From: CAXXOK01 sp963666755
GTDB taxonomy: Bacteria > Bacillota > Clostridia > Christensenellales > Aristaeellaceae
Length of the DNA stretch: 64,000 nt
Reading direction: 5' to 3'
Assembly (NCBI GenBank): GCA_963666755.2
Contig: CAXXGW010000002.1
Coordinates: 139,082-203,081 of the forward strand
Shown one piece after another: positions 39,716 through 48,896 of this stretch (its first letter is position 1; each line of letters opens with the position of its first letter). The notes under the pieces were generated by a model, which saw nothing but the letters and a program-made list of their open reading frames with translations, did not search any database and was not told where the DNA came from. A program made the translations under genes and the position numbers.

Positions 39716-40879
39716 TTAAAACAGGAAGTAAGCCGCCACGCAGTACACGGCAAAACACAGCGCCGCCAGCAGGAACCCGTGCAGCCGCAGCTTGCCGCGG
39801 TTGATGGGCAGCTTGCCGCACACCTCGCCGGTGTGGCCGTTCATAACATAGTAATAAGGTTCCTTTTCGCCGGGCTTGGGGTAGGTAAGCACCCAGGTGG
39901 GCAGCAGCACGTAGCGGCTGTCGCGCTGCTTGAGGGCGGCGGTAGAGCCGCCGGTGTAGGTGGGGTAGCTGATGGACTGGGTCAGCAGCGGCGTCACATA
40001 GCCGTCCAGCTCCTGCTCCACATCGGCGGTGGCTTCCTCGGCGGTCAGGTCGCGGCGCTCCGCCAGAAAACCGGACAGGTACGCCCCGGAAAACGGCTTG
40101 CAAGCCTCCAGCGGAAAGGGGTGGATGCCGTCGCTCAGCTTGCGGTTTGTGCTTTTGAGGGCCGGGCGCATCACGTTCTGAAAGGTCAGCTTGCCGCGGC
40201 GCTTGATGGCGTAGTGCTCGGTGGTGGTCACGATGTACTGGCCCTGATCCATCACGGTGGAGCGCAGGCCCTCGCCCTCGTAGCTGCCGTCCACCACGGC
40301 GCGGGTTACAAAATGCGGGTAGTAGACGCCCTGCATCTGGCGCACCTGCTCGCGCGCAAAAAAGCCCTTGGGCACGTAACGCTTCTTTTCCACCCACTGC
40401 ATAAAGCGCTCGATGGCCTTGTCCTTGCTGACGGCAAAGGGCAGCACGTCGTCGGGCTTCATGTCGGCGGTCAGCTTGCCCTGCAGCACCACGGGGTTGT
40501 GGCAGTAGTAGCAGTGCGTGGCCACGGTGGTTTCGTCCGTCATGATTTCGCTGCCGCAACTGGGGCAGTGGTACACCACCTGCGCGCCGCCCTCCGCTTC
40601 GGGCTGCGCTTCGGCAGCGGGCTGGGCCTCGGCGGCCGCATCCGGCGCGGCGTGGGTGTGCCCAGCCTCGTCGTGCGCGTGCGCAGCTTCGTCATGCGCG
40701 TGCTCCGCCTCGTCGTGCGCGTGTTCCGCCTCCGCCTGCGCCTGATACTCCGCAGCCTTGGCCAGCAAGGTTTTTTCGTCATACACCGAGCCGCAGAAAT
40801 CGCATTTCCATTTCTGGTTATCGGGGTTAAAAGCGATATAGGAGCCGCAGTTAGGGCATTTATACGTGACGCCTGCCAT
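39716..40879 (-). CDS. Zinc-ribbon membrane protein with His-rich linker
   Basis: A 387-residue protein. A first zinc ribbon (Cys-Pro-Asn-Cys ... Cys-Asp-Phe-Cys) lies in residues 8-30. Residues 45-75 hold four copies of an Ala-His-Asp-Glu-Ala type repeat rich in histidine. A second zinc ribbon (Cys-Pro-Ser-Cys ... Cys-Tyr-Tyr-Cys) follows near 100-127. A conserved-looking domain of about 230 residues is next, and a single helix at the C-terminus anchors it. The ATG at 40879 follows gagaggtgag; the much longer open frame upstream lies antisense to the channel gene and is not coding. The likely partner is the TPM protein downstream. The function is unknown. Confidence 0.8.
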   Translation of the reverse strand: MAGVTYKCPNCGSYIAFNPDNQKWKCDFCGSVYDEKTLLAKAAEYQAQAEAEHAHDEAEHAHDEAAHAHDEAGHTHAAPDAAAEAQPAAEAQPEAEGGAQVVYHCPSCGSEIMTDETTVATHCYYCHNPVVLQGKLTADMKPDDVLPFAVSKDKAIERFMQWVEKKRYVPKGFFAREQVRQMQGVYYPHFVTRAVVDGSYEGEGLRSTVMDQGQYIVTTTEHYAIKRRGKLTFQNVMRPALKSTNRKLSDGIHPFPLEACKPFSGAYLSGFLAERRDLTAEEATADVEQELDGYVTPLLTQSISYPTYTGGSTAALKQRDSRYVLLPTWVLTYPKPGEKEPYYYVMNGHTGEVCGKLPINRGKLRLHGFLLAALCFAVYCVAAYFLF

Positions 40880-41055
40880 GCTCTCACCTCTCGGGCGGGG
40901 TTGCCGCCTGATTTTGTTTCCGTTGGCAGAATTATACCATCCCCGCGGGTAAAACACAACGGTTCCGCGCTTTGGGCGGGCCGGGGGAATTCGGGTTACG
41001 TTTAATTTTCGCCATGTAACCGCGCGTAACCGCGTGCCCGGTGCCGATCCGTCCA

Positions 41056-41084
41056 TTGACGGGCGCAACCCATTTTGATACAAT
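41056..41084 (+). promoter_or_regulatory. Promoter of the CASTOR/POLLUX-like gene
   Basis: TTGACG (41056-41061), a 17-bp spacer and TACAAT (41079-41084), 41 bp upstream of the ATG. Confidence 0.7.
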
Positions 41085-41125
41085 AATGGAAAATTCAGGC
41101 GCGTTCTGCGCGGAGGAGCAACTTC

Positions 41126-42970
41126 ATGCGCAACCCGAAATGCAAAGAGCGGCTTTCCTACCGGTTTGATCAGTTGATGTCCAAAGGTACAGTCGCGCTG
41201 GTGGCGCTGCTGTTTGCCGTTACTGTGGTTGTGGCGCTGCTGGTGGCGGCGCTGGCCTGCCTGTTTACCCCGGCATCGGCCAAGTGCATGGGGGATACGG
41301 TGTGGAACAGCTTCATGCGCATTCTGGATGCGGGCAACGTCATGGGCGATTATGAAACCGGCGAACCGCTGTACGTGCTGTTCATGATAATCGCGGCGGT
41401 ATGCGGGCTGTTTGTGACCTCGATCCTGATCGGCATCATCAACACGGCATTCCAGAAAAAGCTGGAATCGCTGCGCCGGGGCAACAGCCGGGTACTGGAA
41501 AAAGGGCATACCGTGATTCTGGGGTATGACGAGCACCTTTCCACCATTCTGAGCGAGCTGATTACCGCCAACGAAAACGAGAAAAACGCCGCCGTGGTGA
41601 TCCTCTGCGAGCGGGAAAAGCCCGCCCTGGAGGAGGAGCTGGCCGCGCAGGTCGGCGATTTTCGCAATACGCGCGTCATCTGCCGCTGTGGCGACCCCAC
41701 CTCCTTCCCGGCGCTGCGCAACGTGTCGCTGCTTGCCTGCGCCCGCGTGATCGCCCTTGGCGTGGACGATTTTACCGTCATTCAGGAGATTCTGGCCGCC
41801 AACACCCTTTTGGAGGATCAGAATGTGCCGCCGGATGTGACCGTGAGCGCGGTCATCACCCAGGAGCAGAATCTGGACGCGGCGCGCATCGCGGGCGGCG
41901 CGCGGGCGGAAATCCTGTATTTTGAGAAGGTGATCAGCCGCATCTTTGCCCAAACCTGCCGAAAGGCGGGGCTTTCGCAGGTGTATCAGGAGCTGTTCGA
42001 TTTTCAGGGCGACGAAATCTACATGGAGCCTGCCGACGCGCTGGTGGGCGTACCGTTTATCCAGCTTTCGCGCTACTACTTTAACGCATCCATCATGGGC
42101 CTGCGGCGGGAGGGGCGGGTGCTGCTGAACCCGCCGGGGGAGACCCCGGTGCAGCCGGGCGATGCCGTGATCCTGATCGCCGCGGACAACGGCGTGGCTG
42201 TGCCGGGCGCCGCGCCCGCGCCGGTGGATGCAGCGCTGTTCCGCCCGCAGCCGGAAGCCGCCTCCGGCCCGCGCTCGCTGCTGGTGCTTGGCCAGAATCC
42301 GCTGACGGAGGACATCGTCCGGGAGATTTCCCTGTACGCCGCGCCTGGCGCTACGCTGACCGTTGCCTCAGCTTCGGCCGCACCTGGCGAAACACGGCTG
42401 CGGGAGCTTGCGGTGCGCGCGGTCAGGTGCGATGTGCTCAACCGCGAGGCATTGTGGGCGCTGCTTGCGCAAAAACCGGATTGCGTGATCGTGCTGGCGG
42501 AGGACGGCGAGGGCGACGCCGACGCGCGCACCCTGACGGTGCTTTTGCAGCTGAGCCACTACTACCGCGACCGGCCCGACGCGCCCGTGGTGGTAAGCGA
42601 GATGCGTTCCAAAAAGAATCAGGCACTGGCTTCGGTGGCGCGCGTGAACGATTTTGTGGTCGGCAGCAATCTGGCTTCGCTGGTGCTGACGCAGATTTCC
42701 CTGAACCGCTCGCTCAACGCCCTGTTTGACGAGCTGCTGACCAACGAGGGCAACGAGATTTACATCAAGCCTTTGCGGCAGTTTGTGGACCCCGCCGTAC
42801 CGGTGGATTTGTACACGCTGGCGGCGGCTACTGCGCAGACCGGGCAGCAGTTGCTGGGGCTGCGGTTGCAGCAGCCGGACGGGCGATTTGCTGTGCTGCT
42901 GAATCCGGATAAGGGGCGGCACTTTGATTTTGGCCCGGAGGATTGTGTGATTGTGCTTGCGGAATCGTAA
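41126..42970 (+). CDS. CASTOR/POLLUX-like ion channel with tandem RCK-type domains
   Basis: A 614-residue protein related to the CASTOR/POLLUX channels. Two hydrophobic helices (about 24-48 and 87-107) flank a short pore-like segment. The cytosolic part contains two NAD-binding-like RCK modules, the first opening with His-Thr-Val-Ile-Leu-Gly-Tyr-Asp-Glu-His (about 130-140) and the second with Ser-Leu-Leu-Val-Leu-Gly-Gln-Asn (about 390), each followed by a TrkA-C-like part with Glu-Ile-Tyr. It probably forms a tetrameric cation channel gated by ligand or ions. The start follows ggagga and a good promoter. It stands alone. Confidence 0.85.
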   Translation: MRNPKCKERLSYRFDQLMSKGTVALVALLFAVTVVVALLVAALACLFTPASAKCMGDTVWNSFMRILDAGNVMGDYETGEPLYVLFMIIAAVCGLFVTSILIGIINTAFQKKLESLRRGNSRVLEKGHTVILGYDEHLSTILSELITANENEKNAAVVILCEREKPALEEELAAQVGDFRNTRVICRCGDPTSFPALRNVSLLACARVIALGVDDFTVIQEILAANTLLEDQNVPPDVTVSAVITQEQNLDAARIAGGARAEILYFEKVISRIFAQTCRKAGLSQVYQELFDFQGDEIYMEPADALVGVPFIQLSRYYFNASIMGLRREGRVLLNPPGETPVQPGDAVILIAADNGVAVPGAAPAPVDAALFRPQPEAASGPRSLLVLGQNPLTEDIVREISLYAAPGATLTVASASAAPGETRLRELAVRAVRCDVLNREALWALLAQKPDCVIVLAEDGEGDADARTLTVLLQLSHYYRDRPDAPVVVSEMRSKKNQALASVARVNDFVVGSNLASLVLTQISLNRSLNALFDELLTNEGNEIYIKPLRQFVDPAVPVDLYTLAAATAQTGQQLLGLRLQQPDGRFAVLLNPDKGRHFDFGPEDCVIVLAES

Positions 42971-43001
42971 GGGGAGGGGTAAGGCAGGGGGAGAAACCCA
43001 A

Positions 43002-43640
43002 CCCCCCGCCGCAGCGGAGAAGGGTCAAGGGCGAAGCCCTTGTCAGGGTGCAGGGGTGAAACCCCTGCCTGGGCTTGGTGTAGAACCTCAACCCCCCCGC
43101 AGCGAAACAGGCAGCGAGCGAACAGCGCCGCAGGCGCTATGAGGCGAGCGGATCAAGCGCTTTGCCGGGAACATTTCCAAAGTGAAACAGCACAGGCCGG
43201 GGCGATCGCCCCGGCCTTGCTTGGTTGCATTCAAGTGGCTTGTTCCGGATAACGTGGAAGGGCTTCGCCCTTGACCCGTTTTTATGCTTACATGCGGCTA
43301 GTAACCATCCCCCGCGCGCCTCATAGCGCCTGCGGCGCTGTTCGCGCGCTGCGCCACCCTCGCTGCGGCTGGGGGCTTGGGCTTTGCTCAAACCCACCAA
43401 AGGGTTTCACCCTTTGGAAACCCGACAAGGGCTATGCCCTTGACCCTTTTTTGTGCTTACATGCGGCTGGTGTCTACCCCCGCGCGCCTCATAGCGCCTG
43501 CGGCGCTGTTCGCGCGCTTGTGTGTTACGCTGCGGCGGGGGGCTTTGGGGCCCTGCCCCAAACCCCGGCAGGGGTTTCACCCCTGCACCCTGACAAGGGC
43601 TTCGCCCTTGACCCTTTTCCGCTGCGGCGGGGGGTTCTTG
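43002..43640. repeat. Mosaic array of GC-rich hairpin modules downstream of the channel gene
   Basis: The gene-free stretch 42971-43655 is almost wholly repeat. Modules include aagggcgaagccctt, caggggtgaaacccctgc, aaccccggcaggggtttcacccctgcaccc, and tcatagcgcctgcggcgctgttcgcgcgct (present near 43125 in reverse and near 43322 and 43490 forward). Each is itself a small hairpin. Forward and reverse copies coexist, so very long cruciform pairing is possible. The same modules occur at 0.9-1.35 kb and 36.6-36.95 kb. Confidence 0.8.
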
Positions 43641-43655
43641 GTGCTTCTGCTTCCT

Positions 43656-45092
43656 TTATACCTGCAACTCGGCTTTCTCCCCCAGCTCCTGCACATGGGC
43701 CGCCAGCACCGGGTCGATACACTCCGTCACAAACTCCGTCACCTGCTCGGCACTGCGCCCAATATACCGCTTCGGCTCCAACACCGTTTCCAGCTGCGCC
43801 CGGCTGACGCCAAACACCGGGTCCGCCGCAATGCGATCCAGCAGATCGTTGGCGCCGCCTTCTTCCTTAACCACGCGGGCCGCCTCCTGACTGTGCTCGC
43901 GCAAACGCTCGTGCAGGGCCTGCCGGTCGCCACCGCGCTTGACCGCGTCCATCAGGATGTTCTCAGTCGCCATGAAGGGCAGCTCCGCCATCACACGCGC
44001 GTGCACCACCCTGGGGTAAACCACCAGCCCGTCGCAGACGTTCATCATCAGGTTTAGGATCGCGTCCACCGCGAGGAACGCCTCGCTGACCGCGATGCGG
44101 CGGTTGGCGCTATCGTCCAGCGTGCGCTCGAACCACTGCGAACCCGCCGTGAGCGCCGTGTTGAGCGAATCGACCATCACATACCGGCTCAGCCCGCTGA
44201 TGCGCTCGCAGCGCATGGGGTTACGCTTATACGGCATGGCGGAGGAGCCGATCTGGTGCTTTTCGAAGGGTTCCTCCATCTCCTTATAGCTTTGCAAAAG
44301 CCGCAGGTCGTAGCTGAACTTGCTGGCCGTCTGCGCGATGCCCGACAGCGCCGCCACCACCTGATAATCCATCTTGCGGCTATACGTCTGCCCGCTTACG
44401 GGCACCACCCGGGGGATGCCCAGATCGGCGGCGATATCCTGCTCAATCTGCCGCACCTTGCGGCTATCGCCGCCCAGCAGCTCCATAAAGCTGGCCTGCG
44501 TGCCCGTGGTGCCCTTGCTGCCCAGCAGCGCCAGGCTGTCCAGCCGGTGCTGCAGCTCTTCATAATCCATCAGCAGCTCGTTCAGCCACAGGGTGGCGCG
44601 CTTGCCCACGGTGGTCAGCTGGGCGGGCTGCAGGTGCGTGTACGCCAGCGCGGGAAGCTCGCGGTGCTCCACGGCAAAGTCGCGCAGCAGCTTCATGACG
44701 TTTACCAGCTTGCGGCGCAAAAGCATCAGGCCTTCGCGCATCACCAGCACGTCGGTGTTATCCCCCACGTAGCAGCTGGTCGCCCCCAGGTGGATGATGC
44801 CGCGCGCCGTGGGGCACTGCTCGCCAAAGGCGTACACGTGGCTCATCACATCGTGGCGCACCTCGCGCTCCCGGCGGATGGCGACGTCGTAGTTCACATC
44901 GTCGCGGTGGGCTTCCATCTCAGCAATCTGTGCGTCGGTAATGGGCAGGCCCTGCCGCTGCTCCGCTTTGGCAAGGCTGATCCACAGCCGGCGCCAGGTG
45001 CGGAATTTATGGTTGTCCGAAAAGATAAACTGCATCTCCGGGCTGGCGTACCGGGTGGAAAAAGGGCTTACATACCCGTCATGTTCGGCCAT
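43656..45092 (-). CDS. purB: Adenylosuccinate lyase
   Basis: A 478-residue lyase of the fumarase/aspartase superfamily that acts twice in purine synthesis (SAICAR to AICAR, adenylosuccinate to AMP). Key blocks are Ile-His-Leu-Gly-Ala-Thr-Ser, the Thr-His-Leu-Gln-Pro-Ala-Gln catalytic histidine block, and the mobile signature loop Gly-Ser-Ser-Ala-Met-Pro-Tyr-Lys-Arg-Asn-Pro. The ATG at 45092 follows aaaggag by about 6-7 bases. It is the last gene of the purine operon, 31 bases downstream of purL. Confidence 0.95.
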   Translation of the reverse strand: MAEHDGYVSPFSTRYASPEMQFIFSDNHKFRTWRRLWISLAKAEQRQGLPITDAQIAEMEAHRDDVNYDVAIRREREVRHDVMSHVYAFGEQCPTARGIIHLGATSCYVGDNTDVLVMREGLMLLRRKLVNVMKLLRDFAVEHRELPALAYTHLQPAQLTTVGKRATLWLNELLMDYEELQHRLDSLALLGSKGTTGTQASFMELLGGDSRKVRQIEQDIAADLGIPRVVPVSGQTYSRKMDYQVVAALSGIAQTASKFSYDLRLLQSYKEMEEPFEKHQIGSSAMPYKRNPMRCERISGLSRYVMVDSLNTALTAGSQWFERTLDDSANRRIAVSEAFLAVDAILNLMMNVCDGLVVYPRVVHARVMAELPFMATENILMDAVKRGGDRQALHERLREHSQEAARVVKEEGGANDLLDRIAADPVFGVSRAQLETVLEPKRYIGRSAEQVTEFVTECIDPVLAAHVQELGEKAELQV

Positions 45093-45123
45093 AAGCGTCT
45101 CCTTTGTCGTGTTGGCGGCGCGC

Positions 45124-48100
45124 CTACCGGAAGTAGGCGACCCCGGCCTCCAGAATCGGCTGGAATGTATTGCCTTCGACATTCAGGTACAAATTCCTGC
45201 CGCTGCGCTCGGTGTGGCCCATCTTGCCCAGCACCCGGCCGTCCGGCGAGGTGATGCCCTCTACCGCCCAGACGCTGCCGTTGGGGTTATAGCGCAGGTC
45301 CATGGTGGGCAGGCCGTCCGGCCCCACATACTGGGTGGCGATCTGCCCGGCCGCCGCCAGCGCGTTGAGCGTATCCGCCCCGCAGACGAAGCGCCCCTCC
45401 CCGTGGCTTACGGGCACGGTGTACGTTTCGCCCACACGGCACCGGCGCAGCCACGGGCTGCGTGTGGAAGCCACGCGGATGCGCGTGAGCATGCTCTGGT
45501 GCCGCCCCAGCGTGTTAAACGTAAGGGTGGGGCTGGCCGCGTCCGGCTCGGTGATGCGCCCAAACGGCAGCAGCCCCAGCTTGATGAGCGCCTGAAACCC
45601 GTTGCAGATGCCCAGCATCAGGCCGTCGCGCCCGTCCAGCAGCGCCTGCGCGGCCTCGCGCACCGCGGGGTTGCGGAAGAACGCGGCAATCAGCTTGGCG
45701 CTGCCGTCCGGCTCGTCCCCGCCGGAGAAGCCGCCGGGGAACACCACCATCTGCGCCGCGCGGATGGCGGCCGCCATTTCTTCCACGCTGCGGGCCACGT
45801 GCGCGGGGGTCAGGTTGCGCACGGGCACAATGCGCGGCTCCGCGCCCGCCCGTTCCAGCGCGCGGGCGGTATCCACCTCGCAGTTGGTGCCCGGGAACAT
45901 CGGGATGACCGCCACGGGCCGCGCGGTGCGCAGCGCGGGCGCGGGCCATGCTTCGGCCGCGAAGGACAAGGCGGGCACAGGGGCCGCCGCCGTTTCGGCA
46001 TCGGGCACGGCGCGGTAGGGGAACACCTTTTCCAGCCTGCTTTCCCACGTTTCCTGCACGGCGTCCAGCGGGCAGGTTTCCGTGGCGGTGCACAGCGCGT
46101 ACTCTGCCATGGTCTCCCCCAGCGGCACGCCCGCCGCCGCCAGCGCCGGATCCGCCGGGCCTGCGGCAAGCTCCAGAATAAAGCCGCCTACAGCCGGGGC
46201 GAACAGGTCCTTGGTAAAGCCTTGCGCCACGCGCACGCCCACGGCGTTGCCCAGCGCCATTTTAAGCAGCCCTTCCGCCACGCCGCCCTCGCCCGCGGCC
46301 CACGCCGCCAGTACCCGGCCCGCCGCGATCTGCCCGTGCAGCAAATCCAGCGCGCGCAGGAAGGCGGGCGCGTCAAACGGATCGGCCTCCAGCCAGTACA
46401 GCGCATGCCCCGGGCCCTTGAACTCCGGCGAAATCACGCCCCCCGCATCGCCCGGGGCCACGGCAAAGCTGACCAGTGTCGGGGGCACGTCCAGCGTTTC
46501 AAAGGTGCCGCTCATGCTGTCCTTGCCGCCGATGGCCGCCACGCCGAAGTTCAGCTGCGCGTCCAGCGCGCCCAGCAGCGCCGCCGCAGGCAGGCCCCAG
46601 CGCTCCGGCGCGCCGGTCATGCGGCAGAAATATTCCTGCAGCGAAAGCGTTGCGCGCGTACGGTCAAACCCGGCGGCTGCCAGCTTGCACAGGCTTTCCG
46701 CCACGTTCAGGTATGCGCCCGCGTAGGGGCTGCGTTCCATGCGCGCCGGGTGGAAGCCGAACGCCATGCCGCTGCAGGCGGTCGTTTCGCCGTGCAGCAC
46801 CGGGAGCTTGGCTACCATCGCCTGCACGGGGGTCAGCTGCCGACGGCCGCCGTAGGGCATCAGCACCGTGGCCGCACCGATGGTGGAATCGAACCGCTCC
46901 GCCAGCCCCTTGCGGGAGCACAGGTTCAAATCGCCCGCCAAACGCGTGAGGCGCTCGGCCAGCGTGCCGCCGGAGCGGGCCGAGCCGGGCGCGGCTATAT
47001 CGTCGTCAATCACGGCGGTCGCGTGTTTCTCGGCGCCGTTGGTATCCAAAAACGCGCGGCGCAGGTTTACAATTTCGCGCCCCTGCCAGACCATGCGCAG
47101 GCGCGGCTCCTCAGTAACGGTCGCCACCGGGGTGGCCTCCAGATTTTCCGCGTCGGCCAGCGCCATCAGGGCGGCGGCGTCCTCGGGGGCCACCACCACG
47201 GCCATGCGCTCCTGACTTTCGGATATGGCAAGCTCGGTGCCGTCCAGCCCCTCATACTTGCGGGGCACGCGGTCCAGCTCGATCAGCAGGCCGTCGGCCA
47301 GCTCGCCGATAGCCACGCTTACACCGCCCGCGCCAAAATCGTTGCAGCGCTTGATCAGCCGCGTGGCGCGCGGGTCGCGGAACAGCCGCTGCAGCTTGCG
47401 CTCCACCACGGGGTTGCCCTTCTGCACCTCGGCGCCGCAGGTTTCCAGACTGCTCAAACTGTGGCTTTTGCTGGAGCCGGTGGCCCCGCCGCAGCCGTCG
47501 CGCCCGGTGCGCCCGCCCAGCAGCACCACCACATCGCCGGGCACGGGCCGCTCCCGGCGGATGTTGGCCAGCGGCGCCGCGCCCAGCACCGCGCCGATTT
47601 CCATACGTTTGGCGGCGTAGCCGGGGTGGTAGAACTCCTCCACCTGCCCGGTCGCCAGCCCGATCTGGTTGCCGTAGGCGCTGTACCCGGCGGCGGCGGT
47701 GGTGGTCAGCTTGCGCTGGGGCAGCTTGCCGGGCAGGGTGTCGGCCACGGGGGCCAGCGGATCGGCCGCGCCGGTTACGCGCATGGCCTGATACACATAC
47801 GTGCGCCCCGACAGCGGATCGCGGATCGCCCCGCCGATGCAGGTGGCCGCGCCGCCGAAGGGTTCGATCTCGGTGGGGTGGTTATGGGTTTCGTTTTTAA
47901 ACTGCAACAGCCACGGTTCGGGCTTGCCGTCTACCGGCACCTCCACGCGCACCGAGCAGGCGTTGATCTCCTCACTCTCGTCCAGAAAGGGCAGCAGCCC
48001 GCGCGCCCGCAGCGCCCGTGCGCCGAGGGTAGCCATATCCATCAGGGTAACGGGGCGGTCGTCGCGGCCCAGCTCCCGGCGCAGCGCGCGGTAGCGCCCG

Positions 48101-48837
48101 TAAGCGGCCGCCGCCGCGGGCTGGTTGCAGGTGACGCTGTCCAGCACCGTGCCAAAGGTGGTGTGGCGGCAGTGGTCGCTCCAGTAGGTGTCCAGCACGC
48201 GCAACTCCGTAAGCGTGGGGTCGCGCCCCTCCCGGGCAAAGTAGGCCCGGCAGCAGGCCAGATCGTCCGCGTCCATGGCAAGGCCGTAGCGGCGCACCCA
48301 CGTTTCGGGGGCGGGGCCGTCCGGCGCGGTAAAGCCGGTCAGGGTTTCCACGGGGGCGGGGGCCGGGTAGGCCTGCGCAAGGGTGTCGCGCGGGGCCAGA
48401 CTCGCCTCGCGGCTTTCCACGGGGTTAATCAGGTGGCGGCGGATGCGCGCCAGCTCCTCCGGGGTGGGGTCGCCGCCAAACAGGTACACGCGCGCCGCGC
48501 GCACCGTGGGGCGCTCGCCTTGGCAGAGCAGCTGCACGCACTCCTCACAGGAGGCCGCGCGCGCATCGTACTGGCCGGGCAGCGCCTCGGCCGCCAGCAC
48601 CGCGCCCGCCCCTTCCGGCAGGTCGAACAGGCACACATCCACCTGCGGCTCAAAAAAAACGACGGGCAGGCAGCGTTCAAACTGCGCCCGCGTAAGGCCT
48701 TCCACATCGTAACGGTTGAGCACCCGCACGCTTTGCACGCTGGGGATGCGCAAAATATGGCGAATCTCATAGCGCAGCGCGCGGGCCTCCACGGCATAGT
48801 CCGGCTTTTTTTCGGTGTAGACGCGGTAAACGGCCAT
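45124..48837 (-). CDS. purL: Phosphoribosylformylglycinamidine synthase, single-chain
   Basis: A 1237-residue one-chain enzyme that converts FGAR, glutamine and ATP to FGAM. An N-terminal PurS-like region (1-150) and linker with a Thr-Tyr-Trp-Ser-Asp-His-Cys-Arg-His-Thr-Thr-Phe motif precede two AIRS-like halves. The C-terminal glutaminase (about 975-1237) shows Phe-Pro-Gly-Thr-Asn-Cys-Glu, the nucleophile block Leu-Gly-Ile-Cys-Asn-Gly-Phe-Gln and a late Ser-His-Gly-Glu. Many Bacillota use three separate subunits (PurS, PurQ, PurL), so the fused form is characteristic of some Clostridia and Gram-negatives. It lies between purD and purB in the operon. Confidence 0.95.
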   Translation of the reverse strand: MAVYRVYTEKKPDYAVEARALRYEIRHILRIPSVQSVRVLNRYDVEGLTRAQFERCLPVVFFEPQVDVCLFDLPEGAGAVLAAEALPGQYDARAASCEECVQLLCQGERPTVRAARVYLFGGDPTPEELARIRRHLINPVESREASLAPRDTLAQAYPAPAPVETLTGFTAPDGPAPETWVRRYGLAMDADDLACCRAYFAREGRDPTLTELRVLDTYWSDHCRHTTFGTVLDSVTCNQPAAAAAYGRYRALRRELGRDDRPVTLMDMATLGARALRARGLLPFLDESEEINACSVRVEVPVDGKPEPWLLQFKNETHNHPTEIEPFGGAATCIGGAIRDPLSGRTYVYQAMRVTGAADPLAPVADTLPGKLPQRKLTTTAAAGYSAYGNQIGLATGQVEEFYHPGYAAKRMEIGAVLGAAPLANIRRERPVPGDVVVLLGGRTGRDGCGGATGSSKSHSLSSLETCGAEVQKGNPVVERKLQRLFRDPRATRLIKRCNDFGAGGVSVAIGELADGLLIELDRVPRKYEGLDGTELAISESQERMAVVVAPEDAAALMALADAENLEATPVATVTEEPRLRMVWQGREIVNLRRAFLDTNGAEKHATAVIDDDIAAPGSARSGGTLAERLTRLAGDLNLCSRKGLAERFDSTIGAATVLMPYGGRRQLTPVQAMVAKLPVLHGETTACSGMAFGFHPARMERSPYAGAYLNVAESLCKLAAAGFDRTRATLSLQEYFCRMTGAPERWGLPAAALLGALDAQLNFGVAAIGGKDSMSGTFETLDVPPTLVSFAVAPGDAGGVISPEFKGPGHALYWLEADPFDAPAFLRALDLLHGQIAAGRVLAAWAAGEGGVAEGLLKMALGNAVGVRVAQGFTKDLFAPAVGGFILELAAGPADPALAAAGVPLGETMAEYALCTATETCPLDAVQETWESRLEKVFPYRAVPDAETAAAPVPALSFAAEAWPAPALRTARPVAVIPMFPGTNCEVDTARALERAGAEPRIVPVRNLTPAHVARSVEEMAAAIRAAQMVVFPGGFSGGDEPDGSAKLIAAFFRNPAVREAAQALLDGRDGLMLGICNGFQALIKLGLLPFGRITEPDAASPTLTFNTLGRHQSMLTRIRVASTRSPWLRRCRVGETYTVPVSHGEGRFVCGADTLNALAAAGQIATQYVGPDGLPTMDLRYNPNGSVWAVEGITSPDGRVLGKMGHTERSGRNLYLNVEGNTFQPILEAGVAYFR

Positions 48838-48896
48838 GTTTGCCTCCTTTAAAAATCCCCGGCGGGGATGTCCGGGGCGCGGCCCGGCGGTCGGGT

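Noticed and set aside
40880..41953. Extension of the zinc-ribbon frame upstream of 40879
   Set aside because: It lies antisense to the CASTOR/POLLUX-like channel gene. The ATG at 40879 has a ribosome-binding site and begins directly at the zinc ribbon.
44941..48852. A 1300-codon plus-strand frame opposite purL and purB
   Set aside because: It results from high GC third positions of the purL reading frame; it is Arg/His/Gln rich and has no start signal.
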